A stretch of 54,180 nucleotides of DNA from Pseudohongiella sp. (GCA_013204155.1 JABMOK010000134.1:1-54180); one strand, 5' to 3'; shown: positions 43,177 through 52,479, counted from the stretch's first letter. Notes: generated by a model from the sequence alone, not told the origin. Program-made: numbers and translations.

Positions 43177-44703
43177 CTAAGCGCTTTCCACCATCTGCGG
43201 GCGCTTGTCCAGATGTCCGGTAACCGCCTCATAGGCCATGGCGAACTCCAATACTTTTTTATCCTCTCCGAATCGACCCATGATCTGCATTCCCATGGGT
43301 CTACCCTGAGCATCGAAACCGGCGGGGACATTAGCCACTGGAATGCCGGCGAGACTGCCGCCGATAACAACCTCCATCCAGCGGTGATAGGTATCCATCT
43401 GCCGACCATTAATTTCAGTGGGCCAATGCAGGTCTTTAGAGAATGGAAACACTTGCGCCGTTGGTAACACCAGCAAATCATATTCATCAAATAATCTATT
43501 CAGTTCTCGATACCAGCGAGATCGCACTGAATTTGCCACCGAGATATCCTTGGCGGTCAGCAAAAAGGATTGTTCGATCTCCCAAATCAGTTCCGGCTTC
43601 AGCAAGGCGCGCGTATCTGAATTATCATAGAGATCGGCATAGCTAACACGTCCCGCATTGCGCAGATCTATCCAGCACTGCCACAAGTCTGACATATTGA
43701 ACTGCGGCATAACCGGCTCTACCACCGCGCCAGCACTCGCTACCGAGCCCAGGCTGGATTCACACAGCTCAAGCACCCCAGATTCCATGCTCAGGTAGTT
43801 TTGATAATTGCCCATCCATCCGAGCTTCAAATTTTGCAGATTTAATGCATTGAATTGCTCTGTGCCCGGCAAGGCATCTTGTAGCGACATGGGCTGATCC
43901 GCTACCGGCCCGGCGGCAAGCGTATGCAACAGGCGAATAGCATCTTCTGTGTTGCGACCCATCGGTCCAGAAGTTGCAAGACTTCGCGCAAAAGGATCAC
44001 TTCCTCCCACCAGACCCACGCTAGGCCTGAAGCCTATTACATTATTGAAGGCGCCAGGATTTCGCAGCGAACCCATGGCATCGCTGCCATCGGCGGCGGG
44101 CAGCATGTGCGTACCAAGACCCGATGCGGCTCCGCCACTGCTGCCGCCAGAGGTAAGCGCCGGATTATAGGCGCTGCCGGTTGCGCCAAATACCTGGTTA
44201 TAGGATTGGGAGCCAAGGCCAAACTCCGGAGTGTTGGTCTTGCCGATAAAGATCGCGCCCTGGGCTCTGATACGGGCCACCATCGGACTATCGCTGGCCG
44301 CAATACGGTCGGCATACACAGGAGAGCCGCTGGTATAAGGTAAACCGGCCACGGCGGTCAGATCTTTCGCCGCATGGGGCATGCCATGCATCCATCCGCG
44401 ATACTCACCTCTGGCCAGAGCCTGATCCGCATCCCGCGCCTGAGCGAGTAGTTTATCGTCCTGCACCATGCTAACGATGGCATTGTAAACGGGATTGTAA
44501 CGATGAATGCGCTGCAGATAGGCCTGCATCACCTCGACAGCGCTGACCTGCCGTTGACGAATTGCAGCCGATAAGGCCGAGGAACTCAGCTCGGTTATGT
44601 CTGCCGGTAATTCGCTGGCCAATAGGCTCCCTGGCAACCACATCGAGGCACTCAGGCCCACCGAGCTGGCGAATGATTTACCTAAAAAATCTCGACGCTT
44701 CAT
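43177..44703 (-). CDS. Exported amidase (amidase signature family)
   Basis: A 508-residue amidase with a twin-arginine-like leader (KRRDFLGKS) and a hydrophobic segment ending LLAS. The Ser-cisSer-Lys triad is visible: Lys113 in PHAAKDL, cis-Ser188 in TSGGSSGGAASG and nucleophile Ser212 in DAMGSLRNPG. This family hydrolyses carboxamides; exported members act on peptide amides or xenobiotics. The usual DxGGSIR is DAMGSLR here, and IKDL is AKDL, both unusual but conservative around the catalytic atoms. It is convergent with the quinoprotein across the 31-bp repeat element. GatA function is excluded by the export signal and context. Confidence 0.92.
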   Translation of the reverse strand: MKRRDFLGKSFASSVGLSASMWLPGSLLASELPADITELSSSALSAAIRQRQVSAVEVMQAYLQRIHRYNPVYNAIVSMVQDDKLLAQARDADQALARGEYRGWMHGMPHAAKDLTAVAGLPYTSGSPVYADRIAASDSPMVARIRAQGAIFIGKTNTPEFGLGSQSYNQVFGATGSAYNPALTSGGSSGGAASGLGTHMLPAADGSDAMGSLRNPGAFNNVIGFRPSVGLVGGSDPFARSLATSGPMGRNTEDAIRLLHTLAAGPVADQPMSLQDALPGTEQFNALNLQNLKLGWMGNYQNYLSMESGVLELCESSLGSVASAGAVVEPVMPQFNMSDLWQCWIDLRNAGRVSYADLYDNSDTRALLKPELIWEIEQSFLLTAKDISVANSVRSRWYRELNRLFDEYDLLVLPTAQVFPFSKDLHWPTEINGRQMDTYHRWMEVVIGGSLAGIPVANVPAGFDAQGRPMGMQIMGRFGEDKKVLEFAMAYEAVTGHLDKRPQMVESA

Positions 44704-44743
44704 CGTGTCTTCCTCATTTCAATTTTTTACTTGCCCGCTTCTT

Positions 44744-44811
44744 TACTCTCTTTTTCCTGCTCTCTTTTTCCTGCTCTCTTTTTCCTACTCTCTTTCCTTA
44801 GTCTCTTTACC
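44744..44811. repeat. 14-bp tandem repeat
   Basis: Three full units of T(A/G)CTCTCTTTTTCC (44744-44785) are followed by a 12-base and a 14-base degenerate unit to 44811. The array begins about 40 bases upstream of the amidase start codon, so it lies in its leader or promoter. Confidence 0.92.
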
Positions 44812-44816
44812 TTGCT

Positions 44817-44878
44817 CTCTTTAAAGAGACCTGACCCCTCTCTATTCTGACCCCTTTCTATTCTGACCCCTCTCTATT
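44817..44878. repeat. Palindrome plus 16-bp tandem repeat
   Basis: The perfect palindrome CTCTTTAAAGAG (44817-44828) is followed by three units of CTGACCCCT(C/T)TCTATT (44831-44846, 44847-44862, 44863-44878). The array ends four bases from the stop of the gamma-glutamyltransferase gene. Confidence 0.92.
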
Positions 44879-44882
44879 CCTT

Positions 44883-46733
44883 CTACCAGCCAACCGCGGC
44901 GCCATCTTTACGATGATCCGATCCTGCGCGGTAAACACCGTTTACCGGATGGTCTTCACTAATGCTTTGCGGGGTAAACACCGGCTCGGCCATGGTCGGA
45001 TCCCTGCTAAACAATATTCCCTGATAGCCCCCCACGCTACCGCCATTAACCGCCCTAACCGTGTGCCCCTTTGCCTGCAGAGATCTGCCGACCAGGCTGT
45101 ACAAATCAAGTTCCAGAGAAAGCACATTACTATTCTGCCCATGGGTGAATCGAGCGGCGTCGGTAGTCATCTGCATATTCATACCGTTGTCTATCACATT
45201 TACCATATGTTGCGCGTGGGTCTCGGGCTGTACCGAACCGCCCATATTACCGAAGGTCATTAGAGGCTCGCCATTGCGCATGACAAAGCCGGCGATGATG
45301 GAATGAAAGGGTCGTTTATGAGGCGCTACAATGTTCGGGTGGGTGGAATCGAGGGAAAAACCTACGCCGCGATTGTGTAGCATCATGCCGTAAGGTGGAA
45401 TAGTCGCACCACTGCCATACACCGAAAACACGCTGTGAATCAGGGAAACCATGTTTCCCCAACGATCGGCGGTGGTCAGGTAAATCGTGCCGCCATCCAG
45501 GCCGCCTGTTGTCGAGGGCGCTGTAGCCAGATCCATATCGATACGGCCACATAAGGTCGCCGCATAGCTTTTAGAAAGCAGCTTCTCCACGGGTACATCA
45601 GAAAACAGCGGATCGGCGTTATAGGCCAGCAAATCGGAATACGCCAGCTTCTTCGCTTCTACCATGAAATGCCAGTAGTCCGGATTGGAGGGGCCGAGTG
45701 CGCCCAGATTGAGGTCGTGCACAGGCGCACACACTTCCAATATATTCAGCATCTCCAGGGCAGCAAAACCCTGGCCCGGGGGCGGCAACTCAAACACGTC
45801 ATAGCCGTGATAGTTGGTGCTTATGGGCTCGATCCACTCCGATTCAAACTGCGCCAGGTCCTGATGGGTCATGGCGCCACCATCGGTCTGCATCTTGGCG
45901 ACGATGGCATCGGCAATAGGGCCTTTGTAGAAGGCATCGCGGCCCTGCTGCTGAATCAGACGCAGGGCATCTGCCAGGTCGGGATTGCGGATAATACTGT
46001 ACAGGGCTGGCACTTCACCATCCTGCAAAAACACGGCATTGGAGTCGGCATCGTTTTGTAACTTGGTTTTTACGGTGGTTAAATCCTGATGCCGGCGTTC
46101 CGCCTGACCCCAGCCTTCTTCCGCGACTTGCACCGCCCGGGCAAAGGTTTCCTGAAAGCCCAGGGTACCAAAACGAGTCAGTAGTGCGTCATAACCGGAG
46201 ATAGCGCCCGGCACGGTGGCGGCATTAACACCAAGGCCCGGTATTCGATCTACGCCCAGATGCTCGGTGAAATATTCCGGGGTCCAGGCCGCAGGGGCCC
46301 AACCGGCAGAGTTCAAGGCATACAATTTCTTGTCTTCGGCGCTCCACACCAGAGCAAATAAATCGCCGGCAATGCCGGTATCATTCTGCGAGGTGACATC
46401 TAAAACGGCAGCCGCCGCTACAGCTGCATCGATGGCATTGCCACCCTTGCGCAGAATTTCCAACCCCGCCTCGGCGGCGATCGGATCACTGGTCGCTACC
46501 ATGCCATGCCGTGCCAGCACTTCCGAACGACCCTGCCCCAGCCAGCCCTGACCTCTGGAACCGGGTGCCGCCACAATATTAGCCGCCGGGTTCGGTATCT
46601 TTTCCGATGGAATACCAAAGGCATTGTCCGATTGGGCATTCGCTCCTGCCGCCGCAATTAAACCGCTTAGTAAACAGCTGCCCCCTAGAATTTTCATGAG
46701 CCGACTTGGGCGATTAATACTCACTGGAAGCAT
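44883..46733 (-). CDS. Exported gamma-glutamyltransferase-family protein
   Basis: A 616-residue Ntn-hydrolase precursor with a signal peptide (about 10-34, ending GANAQ). Family motifs: HGMVATSDPIAAEAGLEILR, GGNAIDAAVAAAAVLDV and ELPPPGQGFAALEMLNIL. The self-cleavage site normally TTHxSVVD reads GGTIYLTTAD, with Thr416 (chosen numbering) as nucleophile. The downstream MSLIHSVFS/YGSGA region is retained. It would be a periplasmic gamma-glutamyl hydrolase/transferase or a related cephalosporin-acylase-like enzyme. ATG at 46733 has GGAG nine bases upstream; ATG 46748 and TTG 46751 lack an RBS. It lies in a row of minus-strand exported enzymes. Confidence 0.9.
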   Translation of the reverse strand: MLPVSINRPSRLMKILGGSCLLSGLIAAAGANAQSDNAFGIPSEKIPNPAANIVAAPGSRGQGWLGQGRSEVLARHGMVATSDPIAAEAGLEILRKGGNAIDAAVAAAAVLDVTSQNDTGIAGDLFALVWSAEDKKLYALNSAGWAPAAWTPEYFTEHLGVDRIPGLGVNAATVPGAISGYDALLTRFGTLGFQETFARAVQVAEEGWGQAERRHQDLTTVKTKLQNDADSNAVFLQDGEVPALYSIIRNPDLADALRLIQQQGRDAFYKGPIADAIVAKMQTDGGAMTHQDLAQFESEWIEPISTNYHGYDVFELPPPGQGFAALEMLNILEVCAPVHDLNLGALGPSNPDYWHFMVEAKKLAYSDLLAYNADPLFSDVPVEKLLSKSYAATLCGRIDMDLATAPSTTGGLDGGTIYLTTADRWGNMVSLIHSVFSVYGSGATIPPYGMMLHNRGVGFSLDSTHPNIVAPHKRPFHSIIAGFVMRNGEPLMTFGNMGGSVQPETHAQHMVNVIDNGMNMQMTTDAARFTHGQNSNVLSLELDLYSLVGRSLQAKGHTVRAVNGGSVGGYQGILFSRDPTMAEPVFTPQSISEDHPVNGVYRAGSDHRKDGAAVGW

Positions 46734-46880
46734 GATTTTATTCTCCATCAATTTCAGAATTAAATTGTGTTGGCGAGCCGAGTGGCCCGGTAATGCCTCG
46801 ACACTTACCAGGCCCTGCTCCAGCGAGACAAATTGGTTTTACTACTGTGTATTCTTTTACCCTGAATAATTGTTGATTCT

Positions 46881-49025
46881 TTAATCCGGCAAGGCAAACA
46901 CCCAAAGCGAGGCGCCAGTCGGTGGATTGGTTATGCCGGCGGTGCGCTCCATACCATTGGCGTGAAAACTGCCGGGGTTGGTGGCGACGGCCACATATTG
47001 TTTGCCGTCCACACGATAGGTAATCGGATAGGAACTGGGGGAATTATCCAGTCTCTGCCGCCACAGGGCTTCGCCATTGTTTTGATCGACCGCCTTGAAC
47101 CAACGATCGATGGAACCGGTAAATAACAAGCCGCCATCGGTAGTCAGATTGCCACTCGCCGGTGGCGCAAACTGTCGCTCGGTCCAAAGCACTTCGCGGG
47201 TTTTCATGTCTACCGCTTTTACCATTCCCCACAAGTTATCCTCGGCCGGGTTGGGGTATTTCTGCCAACGCTCGCCGGTGAGATTATTCACACAGGTGTC
47301 TTGCATAGGAATATACAGAATACCGGAATTGGGATTGAAGGAGGTAGATTGCATGTTGCGCGCGCCGAGGGCATCGGGGCAGATGCCGTTTAAAGAGAGA
47401 CCGGCCAGCACCTGTCCGGGTACGGGTATAGCGGCTTGGCTCAGGGTTTTTTCGCCGCTGCGGGAATCAATTTCGGTAATCACATTTTGCATATCAAGAT
47501 CGATAGAAAACAAATAGTCGCCTGTGGCGGCATCCATTGCCTCGAAAATCGCTTCCTTGCCACCGGTGACAACGACCTTACGCATTTCACCGTTGACCGG
47601 CAGGGTCATGATCTGTCGCTCGAAAGCCCAGTCGTGGTCCAGCTGGTCGTTGCGCATATGTTGGTAGTGCCACACCAACTCGCCAGTATCGGCATTCAGT
47701 GCAATTGTAGAATTGGTGTACAGGGCATCGGTTGTTATATTCGGTGCGCTGGCCAGCACCCGCAAGGCATCCGTATCGTAGGTAGGCGCCGGACCGAAAT
47801 AGAGTAAGTTCAGTTCTGCATCGTAGCTGCCCGGTGTCCACACGGAACCGCCGGTGCGGGCCTCAAGCGGCAAATCATTCCAGCTATTACCACCGGCCTC
47901 ATCCGGTCGCGCGATGGTGTAGAAACGCCAGGCTTCCTCGCCCGATTCCAGATCCACCGCCACGATAAAATTACCCCCGGCTACGGCTCTCTGTCCCGTT
48001 AATCCGAAGATCGCCTTGCCATTAACCACCATCGGCGCCGACTTGATGGTGTGGTCGGTTTCATTGTTAGTCTCAATCTCGTGATCCCAGATCAGCCTAC
48101 CGGTTTTACTGTCCAGGGCCAGCAAGTGAATATCCGAGGTAGCTACAATGATCTTGTCCTCATAGATTGCCACGCCTTTTTTCGAATCCGGCCGCTTATC
48201 GCCACTCAGCGGCCGTTGATAGCTCCAGAGTAAATCGCCGCTTACGCCATCGATGGCTTGCACCACGTCGCCAGAACTGTAGGCAAACAACACTCCGTCA
48301 TGGACTATTGGGGTCATCATATTGGCACCGGAAGGCAGTGCCCAGGTCCAGGCCACGCGCAGGTCATCGACATTGTCTTTGTTGATCTGATCCAGTGGGC
48401 TGTGACCCAGATTTTCGTGCGTACGTCGCCACACCAGCCAGTCGTCGGCCGGAGGATTCAACAACATCGCATTGCTAACAGGTGTCAGTTGGTCGAGGCG
48501 GCTGTGCGGTACTACGGGTCCGTTAGTGGCATAACCCACAACGCGAGGCGTAAACGGTTGATCGACTAATGGCTGCGCCGGAATTGTCAGGCCAGCAAGG
48601 TCTGCCAGCGCCTCGGGCAAGGCAGTAGCGCCTGCCTCGACGCCATTATTTTGCAGAATAAAAGCCAACAGCTGAGCATTGACTTGCGGACTCAGCCCAC
48701 CGGGTCGGGTCGGTGGCATGCGCCGTAAATTGGCCGCCAGGCCATCGACAGTTTTATCGCCCCAACGACGACTGAAGAAGTTTCCGCTGAGACTGGGCGC
48801 CAATTCAAAACCTTCGAGGTTGTAACCGTGACAGGTGGCACACTGTTCTTCGTAGACGCGCCCACCTTGTGCGGCTTGTTCCGCGGTGAAACTCGCCGTC
48901 AATTGACCCTCTTGCTGAGCCAGGGCCGGTGCCGTGAAGAGGAGCAAGCAACTCGCCGCGATCGGGCCGGCTATGGCTAGCGCCGAAAACCGGATGCCCT
49001 TTGTATTTGCTTTATTATTCACCAT
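46881..49025 (-). CDS. Cytochrome c-PQQ quinoprotein dehydrogenase
   Basis: A 714-residue periplasmic protein. A signal peptide (1-36) is followed by an N-terminal cytochrome c domain with CATCH (62-66) and a likely axial Met103 in RRMPP, and then a PQQ-type propeller (about 195-710) with W-docking motifs such as GVSGDLLWSYQRP, SKTGRLIWDHE and NADTGELVWHYQHM, the last followed by NDQLDHDWAFE holding the active-site Asp. The heme at the N-terminus is the reverse of type II alcohol dehydrogenases, which carry it at the C-terminus. Electrons would pass from PQQ to heme and on to the respiratory chain. It is the second PQQ-like enzyme in the block. The substrate is unknown. Confidence 0.92.
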   Translation of the reverse strand: MVNNKANTKGIRFSALAIAGPIAASCLLLFTAPALAQQEGQLTASFTAEQAAQGGRVYEEQCATCHGYNLEGFELAPSLSGNFFSRRWGDKTVDGLAANLRRMPPTRPGGLSPQVNAQLLAFILQNNGVEAGATALPEALADLAGLTIPAQPLVDQPFTPRVVGYATNGPVVPHSRLDQLTPVSNAMLLNPPADDWLVWRRTHENLGHSPLDQINKDNVDDLRVAWTWALPSGANMMTPIVHDGVLFAYSSGDVVQAIDGVSGDLLWSYQRPLSGDKRPDSKKGVAIYEDKIIVATSDIHLLALDSKTGRLIWDHEIETNNETDHTIKSAPMVVNGKAIFGLTGQRAVAGGNFIVAVDLESGEEAWRFYTIARPDEAGGNSWNDLPLEARTGGSVWTPGSYDAELNLLYFGPAPTYDTDALRVLASAPNITTDALYTNSTIALNADTGELVWHYQHMRNDQLDHDWAFERQIMTLPVNGEMRKVVVTGGKEAIFEAMDAATGDYLFSIDLDMQNVITEIDSRSGEKTLSQAAIPVPGQVLAGLSLNGICPDALGARNMQSTSFNPNSGILYIPMQDTCVNNLTGERWQKYPNPAEDNLWGMVKAVDMKTREVLWTERQFAPPASGNLTTDGGLLFTGSIDRWFKAVDQNNGEALWRQRLDNSPSSYPITYRVDGKQYVAVATNPGSFHANGMERTAGITNPPTGASLWVFALPD

Positions 49026-49060
49026 GGTCTGCCCCTTTTCTGATTCTTTGTTTGCTTTAC

Positions 49061-49180
49061 CTTTTCTTGCGCTGTCTTTTCTTACGTTATTTTTTCTTAC
49101 GTTATTTTTTTACGTTATGTTTTTCTTACGCTATTTTTTTTACGTTATCTTTTTCTTGCGTTATCTTTGCTGCAGTATCT
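49061..49180. repeat. Degenerate 15-bp T-rich tandem repeat
   Basis: About eight imperfect units of CTTTTTCTTACGTTAT (lengths 13-16) fill nearly all of the 166-base gap. On the minus strand it reads as A-rich ATAACGTAAGAAAAAG repeats directly upstream of the cytochrome-PQQ gene, where it could affect its promoter or leader. Confidence 0.88.
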
Positions 49181-49191
49181 GGCGTGTTGTT

Positions 49192-50403
49192 TTAGTGGGG
49201 ATGTGTCGCCAAATGTTGGGCCAACAAATCTTTCCCATAGTCATTACCATTCGGCGTCCGAACAACCGTGTGAATATGATCTTTAGTCGGGGTGCCAGGT
49301 GTATTTGTCCGGGTAGTGCCCACCGGATTTTGATGATCAAACTCGATCAAGATAACCGGGCTATGGATACGATAGTAAAAAACCGAATCCTGTTCTGCTG
49401 TGCCGATCCATGAAAACCAGGTTTCGTCGATGTGCTGGCCAATCTCATCCATGGTGACGTCGGCGTGAGGTCCCCGCAAGTTGCCTATATAGACGCGTGC
49501 CAGATTTAACAATTGCAGCTTCTGAGCGCTGCTTAAATCAGCCCCCTTAAGCCCCTCATAATCGAGCGTTAAATTATCTTCGTTGGCGGCGGCGAGTTGA
49601 TTGTTGCGAGTCTTCGCGGGATTGATAGTCGCTGCCCGTTGCTGCGGCGCAGTCAGGGATTGCATAAAGGCCAGGCCCTGATCCTGCTCTTCCTGCAAGA
49701 TGATGTTGCCTGTGTACTTGCCGGATGTTGTTAGCACCGGTTCTCCTCCCCAGAACGCGGGAGTCATTACCACCTGATCACCTAACACGAAAAAATTAAT
49801 CACCAGATGATGGCCATCCAACTGCCAGCCCCAGGGCTCGTCCACCGAAGGGATTCCCATAATAGTGAAATAGTATTTTTCTTCGCCATAGCGAATAGGC
49901 TCACCATTGATGTCTAACAGTGCCTGCTCGGTACGCATGATGCTCTCGGTTTGTTCCACCCCCTCAGCACTCAGGGATGCTCGCAGCAGATTCCAGGCGG
50001 CCGTTTTTTGTGTCGCTGACATCTCTTCCAGACTCACTCCGTGGCGAGAGAAGATTCCCACATCGACATTCGACCAGTTGCGCCATTCGGGATCATCGAC
50101 AGCATACTGGGTTCGACTTAACTCGGCAGTATCCAGAGACGAAAGAAAATCTGCCGCGGCAGCTGCAACCGGCGCCGTAGATACCCCGGTCCCCCGCACG
50201 GGAAATAGCCCCGTCGTTACCCCTGCTGAAGTCGCCACACCGCGAAATGGCTGACCGATGGCATTGGCGAATAATCTGGAGAATGTGCGTTTTTGATTCA
50301 ACAGGTTTTGCGGGTAAGACACCGCAGACTGAGCATAGACCTGATGCGCAGTGACTAGAGTGGCAAGCAAAAAAAACAGACTTGAAGTAATAAGCTTTTT
50401 CAT
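49192..50403 (-). CDS. Exported DUF3500 protein
   Basis: A 403-residue protein with a Sec signal (1-25, ending VYAQ). It matches DUF3500 through EPWGWQLDGHHLVINFFVLG, MTPAFWGGEPV, and FYYRIHSPVILIEFDHQNP near the end. The paired His residues (GHH and DHQ) and Glu suggest metal binding, but no activity is established for the family that I know of. It lies upstream of the cytochrome-PQQ gene on the same strand, separated by a tandem repeat. GAGAG precedes the ATG. DUF3500 proteins often sit beside exported catabolic enzymes. Confidence 0.9.
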   Translation of the reverse strand: MKKLITSSLFFLLATLVTAHQVYAQSAVSYPQNLLNQKRTFSRLFANAIGQPFRGVATSAGVTTGLFPVRGTGVSTAPVAAAAADFLSSLDTAELSRTQYAVDDPEWRNWSNVDVGIFSRHGVSLEEMSATQKTAAWNLLRASLSAEGVEQTESIMRTEQALLDINGEPIRYGEEKYYFTIMGIPSVDEPWGWQLDGHHLVINFFVLGDQVVMTPAFWGGEPVLTTSGKYTGNIILQEEQDQGLAFMQSLTAPQQRAATINPAKTRNNQLAAANEDNLTLDYEGLKGADLSSAQKLQLLNLARVYIGNLRGPHADVTMDEIGQHIDETWFSWIGTAEQDSVFYYRIHSPVILIEFDHQNPVGTTRTNTPGTPTKDHIHTVVRTPNGNDYGKDLLAQHLATHPH

Positions 50404-50413
50404 AAGTAACTCT

Positions 50414-50481
50414 CTTTTTGGAGCTTGGCGCTTTTTGGAGCTTGGAGCTTTTTGGAGTTTAGAACTTTTTGACGTTTAGAA
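50414..50481. repeat. 17-bp tandem repeat, four units
   Basis: Four exact-length units of CTTTTTGGAG(C/T)TT(G/A)G(A/C)(G/A)-type sequence occupy 50414-50430, 50431-50447, 50448-50464 and 50465-50481. Adjacent units differ at few positions. It begins ten bases upstream of the DUF3500 start codon, so it is part of the leader or promoter. Confidence 0.92.
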
Positions 50482-50548
50482 GAAGACCCCGGAAGGCTAC
50501 CCGCTCGCCAACGAAGCTGCAAGCCGTGAATTACCGCAGAGTGCCGGT

Positions 50549-51928
50549 TTACTCCGCCATTACCCGCTTGAGGGCTTCGGGATCCCGCCAGTGCCCGCTT
50601 TGCAGACGCCAAAGAAAGACTGCGGCGATAGAGAGAATCATCGCCACGAATGCCCACCAGGAGGCCTTGGGACCGTAGTCAAAAACCCGAATAATGAGGT
50701 ATTGCGCCACCAGCATTATCCAGTGCAGAGAAACCGAGGCGATCATCAACCAACGGGTATCACCCGAACCACGCAGGATGCCGCCGCAGACCTGAATGAT
50801 GGCATCCGCGATTGCATAGCTGGACAGCCCAATCATCATAAATCCGGCGAGTTGCAGAATTTCACTGAAGTCCCCCGCTGGCGGGGCAAATACTTCGACC
50901 AGCGCGAACCGGAACGTTATGTAGAGGATAGCCAACACGGCGGAATAAATGAGGCCTATTAGAAAAGCGGCCGAGATCACTTCATTGGTGCGCTCCATGT
51001 CCTGGGCGCCGACAAAGCGACCGATCAAGCTCACTACGCCAATATTCAAACCCAACATTGGTACGAAGGAGAGCATATCCCAGTTAAATACGATTGCGGC
51101 CGATGCCCCCTCTGTTATCCCGTAACCCTGAAACATCAACAGGAATATATTGAAGGCGGCAACATTCAGAAATAGTTCAGTCCCCGATGGCAGACCAAGA
51201 CGTACGAATCGGCGCAAGATTCCGCTGTCAAATTTGAATGATTGCATTACCTTGAATGTGTCCCGGTGCTCCTTCTGAAAATAGAATCCCAAAAACAACA
51301 GGAACGCGAATAGCGTGGCGATAATGGTGGACACGCCAGCGCCGATTATTCCCATCTCTGGGAAGCCGAACTTCCCAAACACCATGGCATAACAAAGAGG
51401 TACGTTGAGAATCAAGCCGCAGACATCGCAAACCATTACCACCCTGCTACGCCCGATGCCGGCGAAGTAGGAGGAGATACATATTTTTGCCAGGGTAATT
51501 ACCGCGCCCGCCATGAGTATCAGGTAGTAGCTGCGCTCCAAACCCACCTGCGCCGGGTCATGCTCCATGAACTCGAAGATTCCTGCCACAAGCACGGCAA
51601 TAACCGCCAGCAGCGGCACACTCATGGCCAGCATAATAAAACCCTGGCTTACAACCTTTGGACACTTCTCGATCTCACCGGCACCTAGATACTGGGCAGT
51701 TATTGCATTAGCATAGGAAAACAAACCGGAGAAGAAGCAGAATGAAAAGAATGCGGCCACACCACCGCCTAGCGCCGCCGCCATATGAACCGGATCTATC
51801 TGAGACATGAAATAACGATCGGTAAAAATCATTACTGCGAAGGTGCCCTGAGAAATCACCATGGGTATGGCGATCTTCATCAGTTCTTGCAGCGTGTCTT
51901 TATTAAAATGCAATCGGTCTAACAACAT
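50549..51928 (-). CDS. MATE-family efflux transporter
   Basis: A 459-residue inner-membrane transporter with about twelve helices in two halves. The N-half includes IPMVISQGTFAVMIFTDRYF and ANAITAQYLGAGE; the C-half includes RLGLPSGTELFLNVAAFNIF and MLGLNIGVVSLIGRFVGAQD, the repeated features of MATE proteins. It would export a cationic drug or metabolite in exchange for Na+ or H+. The family is about this length (440-480). It is the first gene of the minus-strand row; the drug or metabolite is unknown. No regulator is adjacent. Confidence 0.93.
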   Translation of the reverse strand: MLLDRLHFNKDTLQELMKIAIPMVISQGTFAVMIFTDRYFMSQIDPVHMAAALGGGVAAFFSFCFFSGLFSYANAITAQYLGAGEIEKCPKVVSQGFIMLAMSVPLLAVIAVLVAGIFEFMEHDPAQVGLERSYYLILMAGAVITLAKICISSYFAGIGRSRVVMVCDVCGLILNVPLCYAMVFGKFGFPEMGIIGAGVSTIIATLFAFLLFLGFYFQKEHRDTFKVMQSFKFDSGILRRFVRLGLPSGTELFLNVAAFNIFLLMFQGYGITEGASAAIVFNWDMLSFVPMLGLNIGVVSLIGRFVGAQDMERTNEVISAAFLIGLIYSAVLAILYITFRFALVEVFAPPAGDFSEILQLAGFMMIGLSSYAIADAIIQVCGGILRGSGDTRWLMIASVSLHWIMLVAQYLIIRVFDYGPKASWWAFVAMILSIAAVFLWRLQSGHWRDPEALKRVMAE

Positions 51929-52479
51929 AAACTTAACAACGTCGGTTTAAATTTTTTGATCTACTATTCCGGATTTAACAACTTCGCCTTAACAGCAGAG
52001 CCCTAACAACAGAGCCCTAAGAACCCAGGCTTTAACAAGACAGTGCCTCGCCTGATAAGACGAAGATTTGAAACCAACAAGTGAGTAGACTTCGACCAGG
52101 GTTCACGCGTGGAAAGGTAGCGTGAACACGCGCTTCGATCTGCAATGATTTGCGCGGCTATCAGTCGACGTCGGCATTAATGGTACGTGATTGGCCCGCC
52201 TAAAACAACGCCAGCAAAGCACTAATCATCGCTCTGCCTGGCGCTCCTTCTGGGTAAAAAAGCGCTGCACTGCCACATTTCGGATGATCTGAATCACTAC
52301 AGGACAGCAAGCCCTAACGATCGACAACAGAAGAGAATTCAATTCAAAAGCAGATCGCAATATGCGAAGCTGTAAACAATTCGACAAGCCGATTTTCAGA
52401 CTCCACTCCCAGAGGTGTTTGTGTTAGCTTTTACCTTAGGCGAACCACAACAAGACTGGATAATCAGGACACAGTGCTT
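51929..52479. other. Long divergent intergenic region with a 14-bp degenerate repeat
   Basis: This 551-base gap holds the promoters of the MATE and SMP-30 genes. About four or five degenerate 14-bp units of the GCCCTAACAACAGA type occupy 51971-52041, the best being 51986-51999, 52000-52013 and 52014-52027. The rest shows no ORF, hairpin or RNA signal that I can support. Confidence 0.75.
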
